64,000 nt of DNA, taken from positions 62,001 to 126,000 of the forward strand of contig NZ_JANZXB010000006.1 in assembly GCF_025371035.1 (NCBI RefSeq), given 5' to 3'. This stretch comes from Sphingomonas sp. LC-1. Its GTDB lineage: Bacteria; Pseudomonadota; Alphaproteobacteria; Sphingomonadales; Sphingomonadaceae. Of this stretch, positions 27,452 through 36,026 are shown one piece after another (the stretch's first letter is position 1; the number at the start of each line of letters is the position of its first letter). Below the pieces are notes generated by a model. That model did not search any database. It worked only from the letters and a program-made list of their open reading frames with translations, and was not told the DNA's origin. Position numbers and translations under genes: made by a program.

Positions 27452-29947
27452 GTGGTTTCGACCCGTACGCTGCTGTTCCAGATTCACTGGTTCCTGGGGA
27501 TCACCGCCGGGCTCGTACTGGCCGTCATGGGCGTCACCGGGGCGCTGATCAGTTTCGAGTCGGAGATACTGGCCGTTACGAATCCGGGCATCGTGACGGT
27601 GACACCGGGGCGCGGTGCACCGCTGCCTCCTCCGGCCCTGATCGCGCGGATCGACGCGCAGGTGCCCAATATCCACATCACGCGACTGACGATCGAACGC
27701 GACCCCAGCAAGGCCGTCTTCGTCAGCTATACCGTCGGCGATCGCAAGGAACGGCTATGGGGCTATGTCGACCCGACGTCGGGCCGGATGCTGGGCCCGC
27801 CGCGCGGGGCGGAATTGTTCGAGACGGTCGAGAATCTCCATCGCTGGCTGGCGCTGCCCGGCAAAGGGAATGGCATCGGCCGCCAGATTACCGGCTTTGC
27901 GGCGCTGTCGCTGATCTATTTCGCCTTGTCGGGCCTGTATCTGCGTTGGCCGCGCAAGCCATTGGACTGGCGCAACTGGTTCGTCCTCGACCTGCGAATG
28001 ACGGGACGCAATCTGTACCGGGCGCTGCACGCGGTCATCGGTGGCTGGGTGTTGATCTTCTACCTGATCAGCGCGGGCACCGGCCTGTGGTGGTCCTATG
28101 ACTGGTATCGCACCGGCGTCCGCCATCTCCTGTCGAGCGAACAGGCCGCGCATGGTCCGCGCGAAGGCGGCAAGCGCCGCCATGGCAAGGCGCAGGATGA
28201 TGCACCGGTCGATCTGGCAAGCCTCTGGGGGCAATTCGAGCAGGCGACCGAGCATCAAACCTATGAGCGCGTCACCGCCTCGATCCGCGAAGGCAAGGCC
28301 CAGTTCCGCGCCAAGCTTCCCGGCGGTCGGCATGACCGCGTGTCCGACGAGGTGAGCATCGACGCCGCGACCGGGCGCATCGCTTCCAACCAACCCTATG
28401 CGCAGCGGCCACTGGGCGACGACATCCTGACCAGCGTCTATGAGATTCACCGCGGTGCCTATTTCGGGCTGGCCGGGCGGATTCTGATGGCGCTGGCCAG
28501 CCTGACCATGCCGCTGTTCACCATCACCGGCTTCCTCCTCTATTTCGCGCGGCGGCGGCGCAAGGCGGCGCTCCGGGCGGTGAATGCAGATAGCGCGTTG
28601 GTGCCGACCGACGCAGCGAGCACCCTGGTCGCCTATGCCAGCCAGACGGGCTCGGCCGAGCGCATCGCCCGACTGACGGCGCAGGCTTTGCCCGATGCCG
28701 CCGCGCTGCCGATCGCCTCGCTGACCGCCGATCAACTGACCCGGGTGAACAAGCTGTTTGTCGTCGCCAGCACCTATGGCGAGGGGGAGCCGCCGGACGC
28801 GGCGCGCGCCTTTGCGCGGACCATGGCAGAGCCGCCATCGGATCTGTCGCACCTGTCCTACGCCGTGCTGGCGCTGGGTGATCGGGAATATCCCGACTTC
28901 TGCGCCTTTGGTCACCGGATCGACCAATGGCTGCACAGCGGCGGGGCGCAGCGGCTGTTCGACGCGATCGAGCAGGATGGCGAGGATGCCGATGCGCAGC
29001 GCCTGTGGCAGCAGCAACTGGCCGGGCTCGGCGCGCGCACCGATCAACCGGACTGGGCCCCCGCCCCCATGGCCGACTGGCGGCTGGTCGAGCGGCGGTT
29101 GCTCAATCCAGGCAGCAGCGGCGGCGAAACCTGGCATGTCGCGCTGGAGCCGGTTGCGGCCCCCGCCTCCTGGGCGGCAGGCGACATATTGGAAATCCTG
29201 CCCCGGCAGGATCGCCGCCGTGTCGATGCTTTCCTGGCCGCCACGGGGCTGAACGACGCGCCCGACATGCGCGAGCGCCTGATGGACAGCATCCTGCCGA
29301 CCGCAGCGGGCCCCGGCTTCGACGCTGCCACTCTCCGCCCGCTGGCGCATCGCGAATATTCGATCGCGTCGGTCGCGCCGGCGGGCCGGGCCGAGTTGAT
29401 CGTCCGGCTGGCGCAGGCCGAGGACGGCCTGCCGGGGTTGGGGTCCGGCTGGCTGTGCCATGGCGCGCCATTGGGCGGCGTGGTGCGGGCGCGGATTCAC
29501 GCCAATGCGGCGTTCCACTCCCCCGCCGATCCCGCCACGCCGATGATCCTGATCGGCAACGGCACGGGTCTGGCGGGCCTGCTCGCCCATCTGCGCGGGC
29601 GGGCGGCGAGCGGCGGCGGCCCCGTCTGGCTGTTCTGGGGAGAGCGGCATCCCGATCATGACGACTATCACCGCGACGAGCGCCGGGCGCTGTGCGATGC
29701 CGGGATAGCGTCGGGCATGACGACCGCCTGGTCCCGTCTGGGTCATGGCCCCCGCTATGTCCAACATGCGCTGCAGGACTCGGCGAAGCTGGTTCGCGAA
29801 GCGGTCGCCGGCGGCGCGGCCATCTATGTCTGCGGCAGTCTGAAGGGCATGGCGGGCGATGTGCACCGCGTGCTGACCGACATTCTGGGCGACGATCTGC
29901 TGGAGACGATGGCGGCGACGGGTCGCTATGCCCGCGACATCTACTGA
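27452..29947 (+). CDS. PepSY transmembrane-flavodoxin-FNR fusion, probable ferric-siderophore reductase
   Basis: 831 residues from a GTG start (AAGGG about 11 bases upstream). Residues 1-370 are a PepSY-associated membrane region with four helices (IHWFLGITAGLVLAVMGVTG; ITGFAALSLIYFALSG; ALHAVIGGWVLIFYLIS; LTMPLFTITGFLLYF) and periplasmic PepSY loops. Residues about 390-530 are a flavodoxin domain (YASQTGSAERIA, VASTYGEGEPPDAARAF, ALGDREYPDFC). Residues about 545-831 are a ferredoxin-NADP reductase-like module with FAD motif HREYSIAS and nucleotide motif GNGTGLAGLL. Electrons from NADPH would pass through FAD and FMN across the membrane. Next to a siderophore receptor the likely acceptor is ferric siderophore. 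Confidence 0.85.
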   Translation: MVSTRTLLFQIHWFLGITAGLVLAVMGVTGALISFESEILAVTNPGIVTVTPGRGAPLPPPALIARIDAQVPNIHITRLTIERDPSKAVFVSYTVGDRKERLWGYVDPTSGRMLGPPRGAELFETVENLHRWLALPGKGNGIGRQITGFAALSLIYFALSGLYLRWPRKPLDWRNWFVLDLRMTGRNLYRALHAVIGGWVLIFYLISAGTGLWWSYDWYRTGVRHLLSSEQAAHGPREGGKRRHGKAQDDAPVDLASLWGQFEQATEHQTYERVTASIREGKAQFRAKLPGGRHDRVSDEVSIDAATGRIASNQPYAQRPLGDDILTSVYEIHRGAYFGLAGRILMALASLTMPLFTITGFLLYFARRRRKAALRAVNADSALVPTDAASTLVAYASQTGSAERIARLTAQALPDAAALPIASLTADQLTRVNKLFVVASTYGEGEPPDAARAFARTMAEPPSDLSHLSYAVLALGDREYPDFCAFGHRIDQWLHSGGAQRLFDAIEQDGEDADAQRLWQQQLAGLGARTDQPDWAPAPMADWRLVERRLLNPGSSGGETWHVALEPVAAPASWAAGDILEILPRQDRRRVDAFLAATGLNDAPDMRERLMDSILPTAAGPGFDAATLRPLAHREYSIASVAPAGRAELIVRLAQAEDGLPGLGSGWLCHGAPLGGVVRARIHANAAFHSPADPATPMILIGNGTGLAGLLAHLRGRAASGGGPVWLFWGERHPDHDDYHRDERRALCDAGIASGMTTAWSRLGHGPRYVQHALQDSAKLVREAVAGGAAIYVCGSLKGMAGDVHRVLTDILGDDLLETMAATGRYARDIY

Positions 29948-30018
29948 CCGGGTGCCCGATCATCGGGGCGATGGCACGATGGCAGCGAGAGGGGCGCGGA
30001 GGTCTTCGAACGTTCTGA

Positions 30019-30759
30019 TCAGGCGCGACCCTGCATCGATTCCCCGAGCAATGTGAAGAAGCTGCGCGCCACATGGCATTGCGCGCCGTCCCATTCGGGA
30101 TGCCATTGCACCGCCAGCACGTCCGCCCCACAGCCCGGTGCGCGGAATGCCTCGATCAGCCCATCCTCGCTGTCGCGCGCCTCGACCACCAAGCCATAGC
30201 CCAGCCGGTCGACGCCCTGCTGGTGGACCGAATTCACCTCCAGCCGCCGATGCCCGCTGCGCCCCGCCAGCACGCCGCCCGCCGCCAGATCGACAGGGTG
30301 ATGATGACCGAACAACGCTTCGTAATCCTCGTCCCATGAGCCGCGATGGTGGCGCGGCAGCCCGCCCAGGCAGGTCAGCGTCCCGCCGAACAGCACGTTG
30401 ATCTCCTGCATCCCCCGGCAGATGCCATAGACGGGCTTGCCGCGCTCGATCATCCGCCCCGCCAGCGCCAGGGCGACGCTGTCCCGCTCCGGATCGCACA
30501 GATGGCGGGCGAGATGGCCGCGATCCTCATATTGGGCGGGCTCGACATGCGACCGTCCACCCGTCAGCAGCAGCCCGTCGAGCATGTCGGCCATCGCGAC
30601 CGGATCGACCGCCTCGCGCACCGCGGGAACCATGACCACATTCGCCCCGCACAGCCGCACCACCGGCTCGATGAATCGCGTCGCCACCGCCTGGATCGGG
30701 CGACCCGCGACCTCGTTCCCGCACATCAGTCCGACGATGGGCTTTGCCGTCCGCGTCAT
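30019..30759 (-). CDS. Class I glutamine amidotransferase-like hydrolase (PuuD-type)
   Basis: 246 residues. Motifs of the gamma-glutamyl-GABA hydrolase/PuuD group: IVGLMCGN at the N-terminus, GLLLTGGRSHVEP, the nucleophile cysteine in YGICRGMQEINV, and the catalytic HxE as QWHPEW. It would hydrolyse a gamma-glutamyl amide bond, releasing glutamate. Its ATG overlaps the stop of the serine acetyltransferase gene (ATGA), so the two are translated from one message. That coupling hints at a role with gamma-glutamyl-cysteine-type or other glutamyl conjugates in sulfur metabolism, but this is inference; PuuD-like enzymes usually serve polyamine breakdown. Confidence 0.82.
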   Translation of the reverse strand: MTRTAKPIVGLMCGNEVAGRPIQAVATRFIEPVVRLCGANVVMVPAVREAVDPVAMADMLDGLLLTGGRSHVEPAQYEDRGHLARHLCDPERDSVALALAGRMIERGKPVYGICRGMQEINVLFGGTLTCLGGLPRHHRGSWDEDYEALFGHHHPVDLAAGGVLAGRSGHRRLEVNSVHQQGVDRLGYGLVVEARDSEDGLIEAFRAPGCGADVLAVQWHPEWDGAQCHVARSFFTLLGESMQGRA

Positions 30760-31730
30760 GCCGTGCCCTCCAATTCCTGCCGCAGTGCGCGCCCCTCCGC
30801 CCGCTGCAGGGCCCGCGCCTCGGGCTGGACCAGGACGCTGTCCGGCGCGACGTCGCTCAGCAGCCAGACATTGCCCCCGATCACCGAGCGCGCGCCGATC
30901 TTAACCCGACCCAATATCGTCGCGCCAGCATAGATGATGACATCGTCCTCGACGATCGGATGCCGGGCGAAGCGGTCGCGCGGCGAGCGCGGCGCCGTGC
31001 CCAGCGCCGATCGCGCGCCCAGCGTCACATGCTGATAGACGCGCACCCGCTCGCCGATGATCGCCGTCTCGCCGACGACGACGCCGGTGCCGTGATCGAC
31101 GAAGAAATAGCGTCCGATGGTCGCGCCGGGATGGATGTCGATCCCGGTCCGCTCATTGGCGAGTTCGGAGATCATCCGCGCGACGATCGGCGCGCCCAGC
31201 GCATTCAGCTCATGCGCGATACGGTGATGCAGGCTGGCGACCGCACCGGGATAGCAGAGCAATATCTCGTCGACGCTACGCGCCGCCGGGTCGGCCAAGA
31301 AGGCCGCCTCGACATCGGTGTCGATCAATTCGCGCACATGCGGCAGGGTCGCGCCGAACAGCCGCGCGATCAACGCCGCCTGTTCGGGCGGGAAAGCGGC
31401 ATCGGCGTCCTTCTGCCAATAAGCGAGCTCGGCCCCGATCTCCCGCTCCAAAGCGGTCAGCGCGGCGAGCAGCTTGGCGGCGACGAAGCGATCCTCCTCC
31501 ACGCCCGCACCCCGGAAATGACCCAGGCGGCGCGGATAGAGCGCGGCAGCGACCAGCGCGACGACGTCCTCGACCCCGGCGCGCGACGGAAACCGTTCGA
31601 CATCGCGCCCCGCATCCTGACGCTGGCGCCAGCCATGGCGAGCGGTGCGCAGCGAAGAGACGATGCCGTCGATCCCGGTCGCGGCGTCTTCCCCGGCGCG
31701 GGGGGTGGCGGTCAGCTTGCTGGTCGTCAT
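30756..31730 (-). CDS. epsC: Serine O-acetyltransferase EpsC (CysE family)
   Basis: About 324 residues from the ATG at 31730, which has GGAGG upstream; an earlier in-frame ATG at 31805 lies upstream of the promoter palindrome and is unlikely. The N-terminal two thirds are helical (YPRRLGHFRGAGVEEDRFVA, SVDEILLCYPGAVAS). The C-terminal part is a left-handed beta-helix of hexapeptide repeats (GIDIHPGATIGRYFFVDHGT, VVGETAIIGERVRVYQ, VTLGA). It transfers acetyl from acetyl-CoA to serine, giving O-acetylserine for cysteine synthesis. The upstream palindrome suggests control by a cysteine- or sulfur-responsive repressor. Confidence 0.9.
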   Translation of the reverse strand: MTTSKLTATPRAGEDAATGIDGIVSSLRTARHGWRQRQDAGRDVERFPSRAGVEDVVALVAAALYPRRLGHFRGAGVEEDRFVAAKLLAALTALEREIGAELAYWQKDADAAFPPEQAALIARLFGATLPHVRELIDTDVEAAFLADPAARSVDEILLCYPGAVASLHHRIAHELNALGAPIVARMISELANERTGIDIHPGATIGRYFFVDHGTGVVVGETAIIGERVRVYQHVTLGARSALGTAPRSPRDRFARHPIVEDDVIIYAGATILGRVKIGARSVIGGNVWLLSDVAPDSVLVQPEARALQRAEGRALRQELEGTA

Positions 31731-31751
31731 CACGATCCTCCGACCCCTATC

Positions 31752-31776
31752 ATATCCCAGTTCTTGAATGGGATAT
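31752..31776. promoter_or_regulatory. Perfect palindromic operator upstream of epsC
   Basis: ATATCCCA, nine-base spacer GTTCTTGAA, TGGGATAT: a perfect 8-base inverted repeat 22 bases upstream of the epsC ATG. Read on the minus strand, a -10-like TTATAT overlaps its upstream arm. The position would let a bound repressor block transcription; an Rrf2-type cysteine regulator is one candidate. Confidence 0.55.
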
Positions 31777-31938
31777 AACAGAAATGCTACGTCCCTATAA
31801 AGCACGCGCTTGTCTTAACGTGCGGTTGCGGATGCGGCGGGGCTTGGGCATGGAGGCGCGTGCCAGCATGGTTCGGCCCGGCGGGAAGGGAGCCCGCAAG
31901 GTCGATCGTCCCTATCCTATCCCCGGAGCCGTGCGACG

Positions 31939-32958
31939 ATGACCACTCCACGCCAGACGACGCTGACCCGTTTCCTGATCGAGCAGCAACGCCGGTCGCC
32001 CGAAACCTGCCCCCCTGAGCTTCGCCTGTTGATCGAAACGGTCGCGCGCGCCTGCAAGGCGGTGAACCAGGCGATCTCCAAGGGGGCGCTGGGCGATGTG
32101 TTGGGTTCGCTGGGCAGCGAGAATGTGCAGGGTGAGGTCCAGAAGAAGCTGGACGTGATCGCCAACGACCTGCTGCTCGACGCCAATGAATGGGGCGGGC
32201 ACCTCGCGGCGATGGCGTCGGAGGAAATGGAGACGATCCACCGAATCCCCAATCGCTACCCCAAGGGCGAATATCTGCTGCTGTTCGATCCGATCGACGG
32301 GTCGAGCAATGTCGATGTCGACCTGTCGGTCGGCACCATCTTCTCGGTGCTGCGCGCGCCCGAAGATTGCGCGGGCCGCGAAGTGACCGAGGCCGACTTC
32401 CTGCAACCGGGCCGGGCGCAGGTGGCGGCGGGCTACGCCATTTACGGGCCGCAGACCCTGCTGGTCCTGACCGTGGGCGAAGGCGTGTATGAGTTCACCC
32501 TCGACCGCGAACTGGGATCGTGGCGGCTGACCGACGGACCGATGCGCATTCCGGCGGGGACGCGCGAGTTCGCGATCAACATGGCCCGCCGCCGCCAATG
32601 GTCGCCGGGCATCGCCCGCTATATCGAGGAGCGTATCCAGGGCAGCGAGGGACCGTGCGGCGTCGATTACAATATGCGCTGGACCGCATCGATGGTTGCC
32701 GACATCCACCGCATCCTGAAGCGCGGCGGCGTGTTCCTCTATCCCGGCGACCATCGTGAGGCCGGCAAGGCCAAGTTGCGCCTGCTCTATGAGGCCAATC
32801 CGATGAGCTTCCTGATCGAACAGGCGGGCGGCGCGTCGATCGACGGGGCGATCCGCATCATGGATGTCGAGGCGATCGGCCTGCACCAGCGGGTCGGCGT
32901 CGTGCTGGGCGATGCGGAGGAAGTGGCGCTGGTCGCGGAATATGGCCGGACGGGGTGA
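31939..32958 (+). CDS. fbp: Class I fructose-1,6-bisphosphatase
   Basis: 339 residues. Removes the 1-phosphate of fructose-1,6-bisphosphate in gluconeogenesis, in the cytoplasm. Family motifs are clear: [34 protein letters not shown], the metal-binding [30 protein letters not shown] and FLYPGD. The length matches the usual 330-340. The ATG has GGAG about 12 bases upstream. It stands alone, divergent from epsC. Gluconeogenic need fits the isocitrate lyase and 3-hydroxybutyrate dehydrogenase genes elsewhere in the window. Confidence 0.95.
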   Translation: MTTPRQTTLTRFLIEQQRRSPETCPPELRLLIETVARACKAVNQAISKGALGDVLGSLGSENVQGEVQKKLDVIANDLLLDANEWGGHLAAMASEEMETIHRIPNRYPKGEYLLLFDPIDGSSNVDVDLSVGTIFSVLRAPEDCAGREVTEADFLQPGRAQVAAGYAIYGPQTLLVLTVGEGVYEFTLDRELGSWRLTDGPMRIPAGTREFAINMARRRQWSPGIARYIEERIQGSEGPCGVDYNMRWTASMVADIHRILKRGGVFLYPGDHREAGKAKLRLLYEANPMSFLIEQAGGASIDGAIRIMDVEAIGLHQRVGVVLGDAEEVALVAEYGRTG

Positions 32959-32970
32959 GGGTTTTCCGTA

Positions 32971-33202
32971 GCCTTCGACTTAGCTCAGGCTGATCGGAGG
33001 GCGGGCCGGGTTATCGAAATCCAGACATCCCTTTGACCCCGGCGAAGGCCGGGGCCCAGTTACCATGTGGCTGGAAAAACGGGATGAACCTGCCTCCCCC
33101 CGCTTCGCCCGGCGCGCCATCGGCCGGGTGGCGCCTGGGCCCCGGCCTTCGCCGGGGTCGAAGGGATACCCCCCTCCGTTCAGCTTGAGCGAAGTCGAAG
33201 GC
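32971..33202. repeat. Nested double inverted repeat (sphingomonad intergenic palindrome)
   Basis: Outer arms 32971-33000 and 33173-33202 are complementary at 27 of 30 positions (GCCTTCGACTTxGCTCAxGC type). Inner arms 33028-33059 and 33135-33166 are complementary at 31 of 32 (CCCCGGCGAAGGCCGGGG core). It fills the 275-base gap between fbp and the LacI gene, with no credible gene inside. Sequences of this kind are frequent between genes in sphingomonads. As RNA it would fold into a long stem that could end transcription from both sides. Confidence 0.85.
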
Positions 33203-33233
33203 CAAGGGAATCCCTATCCGTCCGGTCCGCCCC

Positions 33234-34253
33234 CTAAACCCGCCCCACGGACTCCCGCAGCACCAGTTCGAAGTCCACCACCCGATCCTCGACCGTGCGC
33301 GAGCGTAGCGCCGTCAGCACCTGTTCGACCGCGCGGAACGCCATGTCGCCCACCGGCTGGCGGATCACGCTGAGCGGAGGCCAGACGCGGGCGGCGATCG
33401 CGGTGTCGTCGAACCCCGTCACCGTCAGATCGTCGGGCAGCCGCAGTCCCATGCGATGTGCCTCGCCGATCAGACCGGCGGCCATGTCGTCGCTGCTGCA
33501 CAGGATCGCGCTGGGCCGGTCGGCCAGCGACAACAGGGTCCGCCCCGCCTCCGCGCCCGCGGCAGGCTCGAACCCGCCCCGCACGACCAGCATAGGGTCC
33601 ACCGCCAGCCCGCTCGCCGCCATGCCGTCGTGAAATCCGGCCAGCCGCTCGTCCGCGACCGAAAAGCTTTGCGGTCCCGCCATGAAGCCGATGCGCCGAT
33701 GCCCCGCCTGAGCGACATGGGCCGTCATCGCCGCCATCGCCGCGCGGTTGTCGACGCGTACGGTCGAGATGTCGGGCAGCCCCTGCCCGGTCGCGATCGC
33801 CGCCGCCGCGACGCCCAGTTCCTCGAACAACCCCGACCCGCTGAGCAATTCGGCAAAGGGCGGGACCAGCAGCACGCCCGCCGCCCCGCTCTGCACCAGC
33901 GCACGCACCGCCGCCGCCGCCGCCTCGCGGGTCAGCCCCTCCTCCGCCTGCGCGATGAACTGCAACCCGCGCGCATTGCTCGCCCGCAGCGCACCAAGCA
34001 GGACCGAGTCGATGAAGGGCGTCCGCTTGTCGCTATAGAGCAGCCCCAGGGTGGTGGCCCGCGCCTTGGCCAGACGACGCGCGGCGATATTGGGGACATA
34101 GCCCAGCGCCTCGATCGCGGCGAGCACCGCCGCGCGCGTCGCAGGACTGGCCCGGCCGACGCCGTTGATGACGTTGGATACGGTCATCGCCGATACGCCC
34201 GCACGCTCGCCGACCGCGCGGATGGTGACGCCTTCGGGCCTTTTGCTGCTCAT
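33234..34253 (-). CDS. LacI-family transcriptional regulator
   Basis: 339 residues. The N-terminal helix-turn-helix is textbook LacI (VTIRAVGERAGVSAMTVSNVING, then the hinge GYVPNIAARRLA). The C-terminal periplasmic-binding-protein-like domain has TLGLLYSD, AILCSSDDMAAGLIGEAHRMG, DDLTVTGFDDTAIA and PLSVIRQPVGDMAFRAVEQ, indicating a sugar effector. It is the last gene of the putative 3-keto-glycoside operon and follows the GMC gene by 61 bases in the same direction. It probably represses this operon in the absence of the sugar signal; a LacI-like operator is present at 42059-42072. Confidence 0.92.
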   Translation of the reverse strand: MSSKRPEGVTIRAVGERAGVSAMTVSNVINGVGRASPATRAAVLAAIEALGYVPNIAARRLAKARATTLGLLYSDKRTPFIDSVLLGALRASNARGLQFIAQAEEGLTREAAAAAVRALVQSGAAGVLLVPPFAELLSGSGLFEELGVAAAAIATGQGLPDISTVRVDNRAAMAAMTAHVAQAGHRRIGFMAGPQSFSVADERLAGFHDGMAASGLAVDPMLVVRGGFEPAAGAEAGRTLLSLADRPSAILCSSDDMAAGLIGEAHRMGLRLPDDLTVTGFDDTAIAARVWPPLSVIRQPVGDMAFRAVEQVLTALRSRTVEDRVVDFELVLRESVGRV

Positions 34254-34314
34254 AGGGGATGATCCGCTAGCGCAGCCATCCCCCCTTGGCTATCGGCGAT
34301 CATCCGCCGTGCGA

Positions 34315-35997
34315 TCAGACCGCCCCCGCCTTCATCCCCTTGACCGCATGATCGGCCGCGCGCGCAGTCAGCGCCATGAAGGTCAGCGAGGGATTCACGC
34401 ACGATACGGACGTCATCTGCGCGCCATCGGTGACATAGAGGTTGGACGCGTCATGCGCCTGGCTCCATTTGTTGAGCACCGAATTGCGGGGGTCCGCCCC
34501 CATGCGCGCGCCACCCATTTCATGGATGGCGTCGCCGGGAACATGCTCCTGCTCGCCACTGGTGACGTTCCTTAGCCCCGCCGCACGCAGCATCGCTTCG
34601 CCTTCGCGCCGGGCGTCCGCCATCATCTTCAACTCATTGTCGCGGAAGGTCACGTCGAACTTCAGCAGCGGCACGCCGAAGCGATCAACCTTGCTCGGAT
34701 GAAGCGAGATGCGATTGTCCTCATAAGGCAGGCATTCGCCGAACGCGCCCATGCTGAACTGCCACGGGCCATAGCGTCGCATGCCATGCTTCATCTCCGC
34801 GCCGAAGCCGACCGGCTTGGCCGCGTTGCGATAGGCCGAGCCCTGATAGCCATAGCCGCGCTTGAAGCCGAGCCCCTCGTCCCCCTTGAGGTTGCGGAAG
34901 CGCGGCACATAGACCCCGCCCGGACGGCGACCATATTCGATCAGATCGTCCATGCCAGGAATTTCGCCCGACACGCCGACGCGGAAGATATGGTCCATGA
35001 CATAGCGGCCCAGCGTCCCGCTGCTGTCGAAATGGCTGCGCTCCGAGCCGGGCGCGCGCGAGTTCATCAGGATCTGCACCGACGCCATGGCCGAGGCGCA
35101 GACGAAGACGAGATTGGCGGCGACCGTCTGCGCCTGCCCCGTCTTCGCATCGACATAGCGGACGCCGGTGACCTTCTTGGCGGCAGGATCATAGTCGATC
35201 CCGGTCACCACCGCGTCCGATTGCAGCGTCAACCGCCCGGTCGCGCGCGCGGCGGGCAACGTCACGGCTTGCGTCGAGAAATAGGCGCCGAACGAGCATC
35301 CATTGCCGCACTGGTTGCGGAACTGGCATTTGGTGCGGTTCTGGTCGGGCTTGTCCTCGGTCATGTTGGACAGGCGGGTGTTGATCAGCTTGCGGCCCGG
35401 AAACTGACCCTCCAGCCGCTCCTTCAACCACTTCTCCGCGACGTTCATCGGGATCGGCGGCTGGAACTCGCTGTCGGGGAGATAGGGCAGGTTCTCGCGC
35501 GACCCCGATACGCCGATATATTTCTCGACATAGGAATACCACGGCGCGACGTCGTCATAGCGGATCGGCCAGTCAGCGGCGACGCCCTCGCGTTTGTTCG
35601 CCTCGAAATCGTCGGGGCTCCAGCGGAACGACCAGCGGCCCCAGATCAGCGACTTGCCGCCGACCGCGCCGGGGCGGATCCAGTAGAATTTGCTCCCCTC
35701 GTCATAGGCATAGGGGTTCAGCCGGTCGTCATTGTAGAATTTCTGGTTGCTGGGCGCGACATAGCCCTGTTTGGCGATGAAATAATCGCTCTCCACCAAG
35801 GGCTTGGGCATGATGTTGCGCGCGGGCACCTCGAAAGGCGGCTTGCCGTCATAGGGATAGCCCTCGCCATGCTCCACCATGACGCCCCGGTCGAGCATCA
35901 GGACGCGCAGGCCCTTTTCGGTCAGTTCCTTGGCGGCATAACCGCCACTGATGCCCGACCCGATCACGATCGCGTCAAAACGGTTCGTCGCCGCCAT
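34315..35997 (-). CDS. GMC-family FAD sugar dehydrogenase, catalytic subunit (glucoside 3-dehydrogenase-like)
   Basis: 560 residues from the ATG at 35997; AGGAGG directly abuts the other ATG at 36003, so 35997 has the better spacing. FAD-binding motif VIGSGISGGYAAKEL, then GAVGGKSLIWGRWSFRW. A three-cysteine cluster CQFRNQCGNGC (CX5CX3C) resembles the site that binds a 3Fe-4S cluster in bacterial FAD-glucose dehydrogenases. The C-terminal GMC motifs are HEMGGARMG and SVSCVNPSLTFMALTARAAD. It has no signal of its own, while the partner at 36857 carries a Tat signal, consistent with joint export. It would oxidise a sugar or glycoside, plausibly at C3, passing electrons to cytochrome c. Confidence 0.88.
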   Translation of the reverse strand: MAATNRFDAIVIGSGISGGYAAKELTEKGLRVLMLDRGVMVEHGEGYPYDGKPPFEVPARNIMPKPLVESDYFIAKQGYVAPSNQKFYNDDRLNPYAYDEGSKFYWIRPGAVGGKSLIWGRWSFRWSPDDFEANKREGVAADWPIRYDDVAPWYSYVEKYIGVSGSRENLPYLPDSEFQPPIPMNVAEKWLKERLEGQFPGRKLINTRLSNMTEDKPDQNRTKCQFRNQCGNGCSFGAYFSTQAVTLPAARATGRLTLQSDAVVTGIDYDPAAKKVTGVRYVDAKTGQAQTVAANLVFVCASAMASVQILMNSRAPGSERSHFDSSGTLGRYVMDHIFRVGVSGEIPGMDDLIEYGRRPGGVYVPRFRNLKGDEGLGFKRGYGYQGSAYRNAAKPVGFGAEMKHGMRRYGPWQFSMGAFGECLPYEDNRISLHPSKVDRFGVPLLKFDVTFRDNELKMMADARREGEAMLRAAGLRNVTSGEQEHVPGDAIHEMGGARMGADPRNSVLNKWSQAHDASNLYVTDGAQMTSVSCVNPSLTFMALTARAADHAVKGMKAGAV

Positions 35998-36026
35998 GGC
36001 CATCCTCCTAAATGTTTCTTATCGTT

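Noticed and set aside
34257-34307. GGATGATC/GATCATCC inverted repeat between the LacI and GMC genes
   Set aside because: The arms are 35 bases apart and there is no T-run; too weak to call a terminator or operator.
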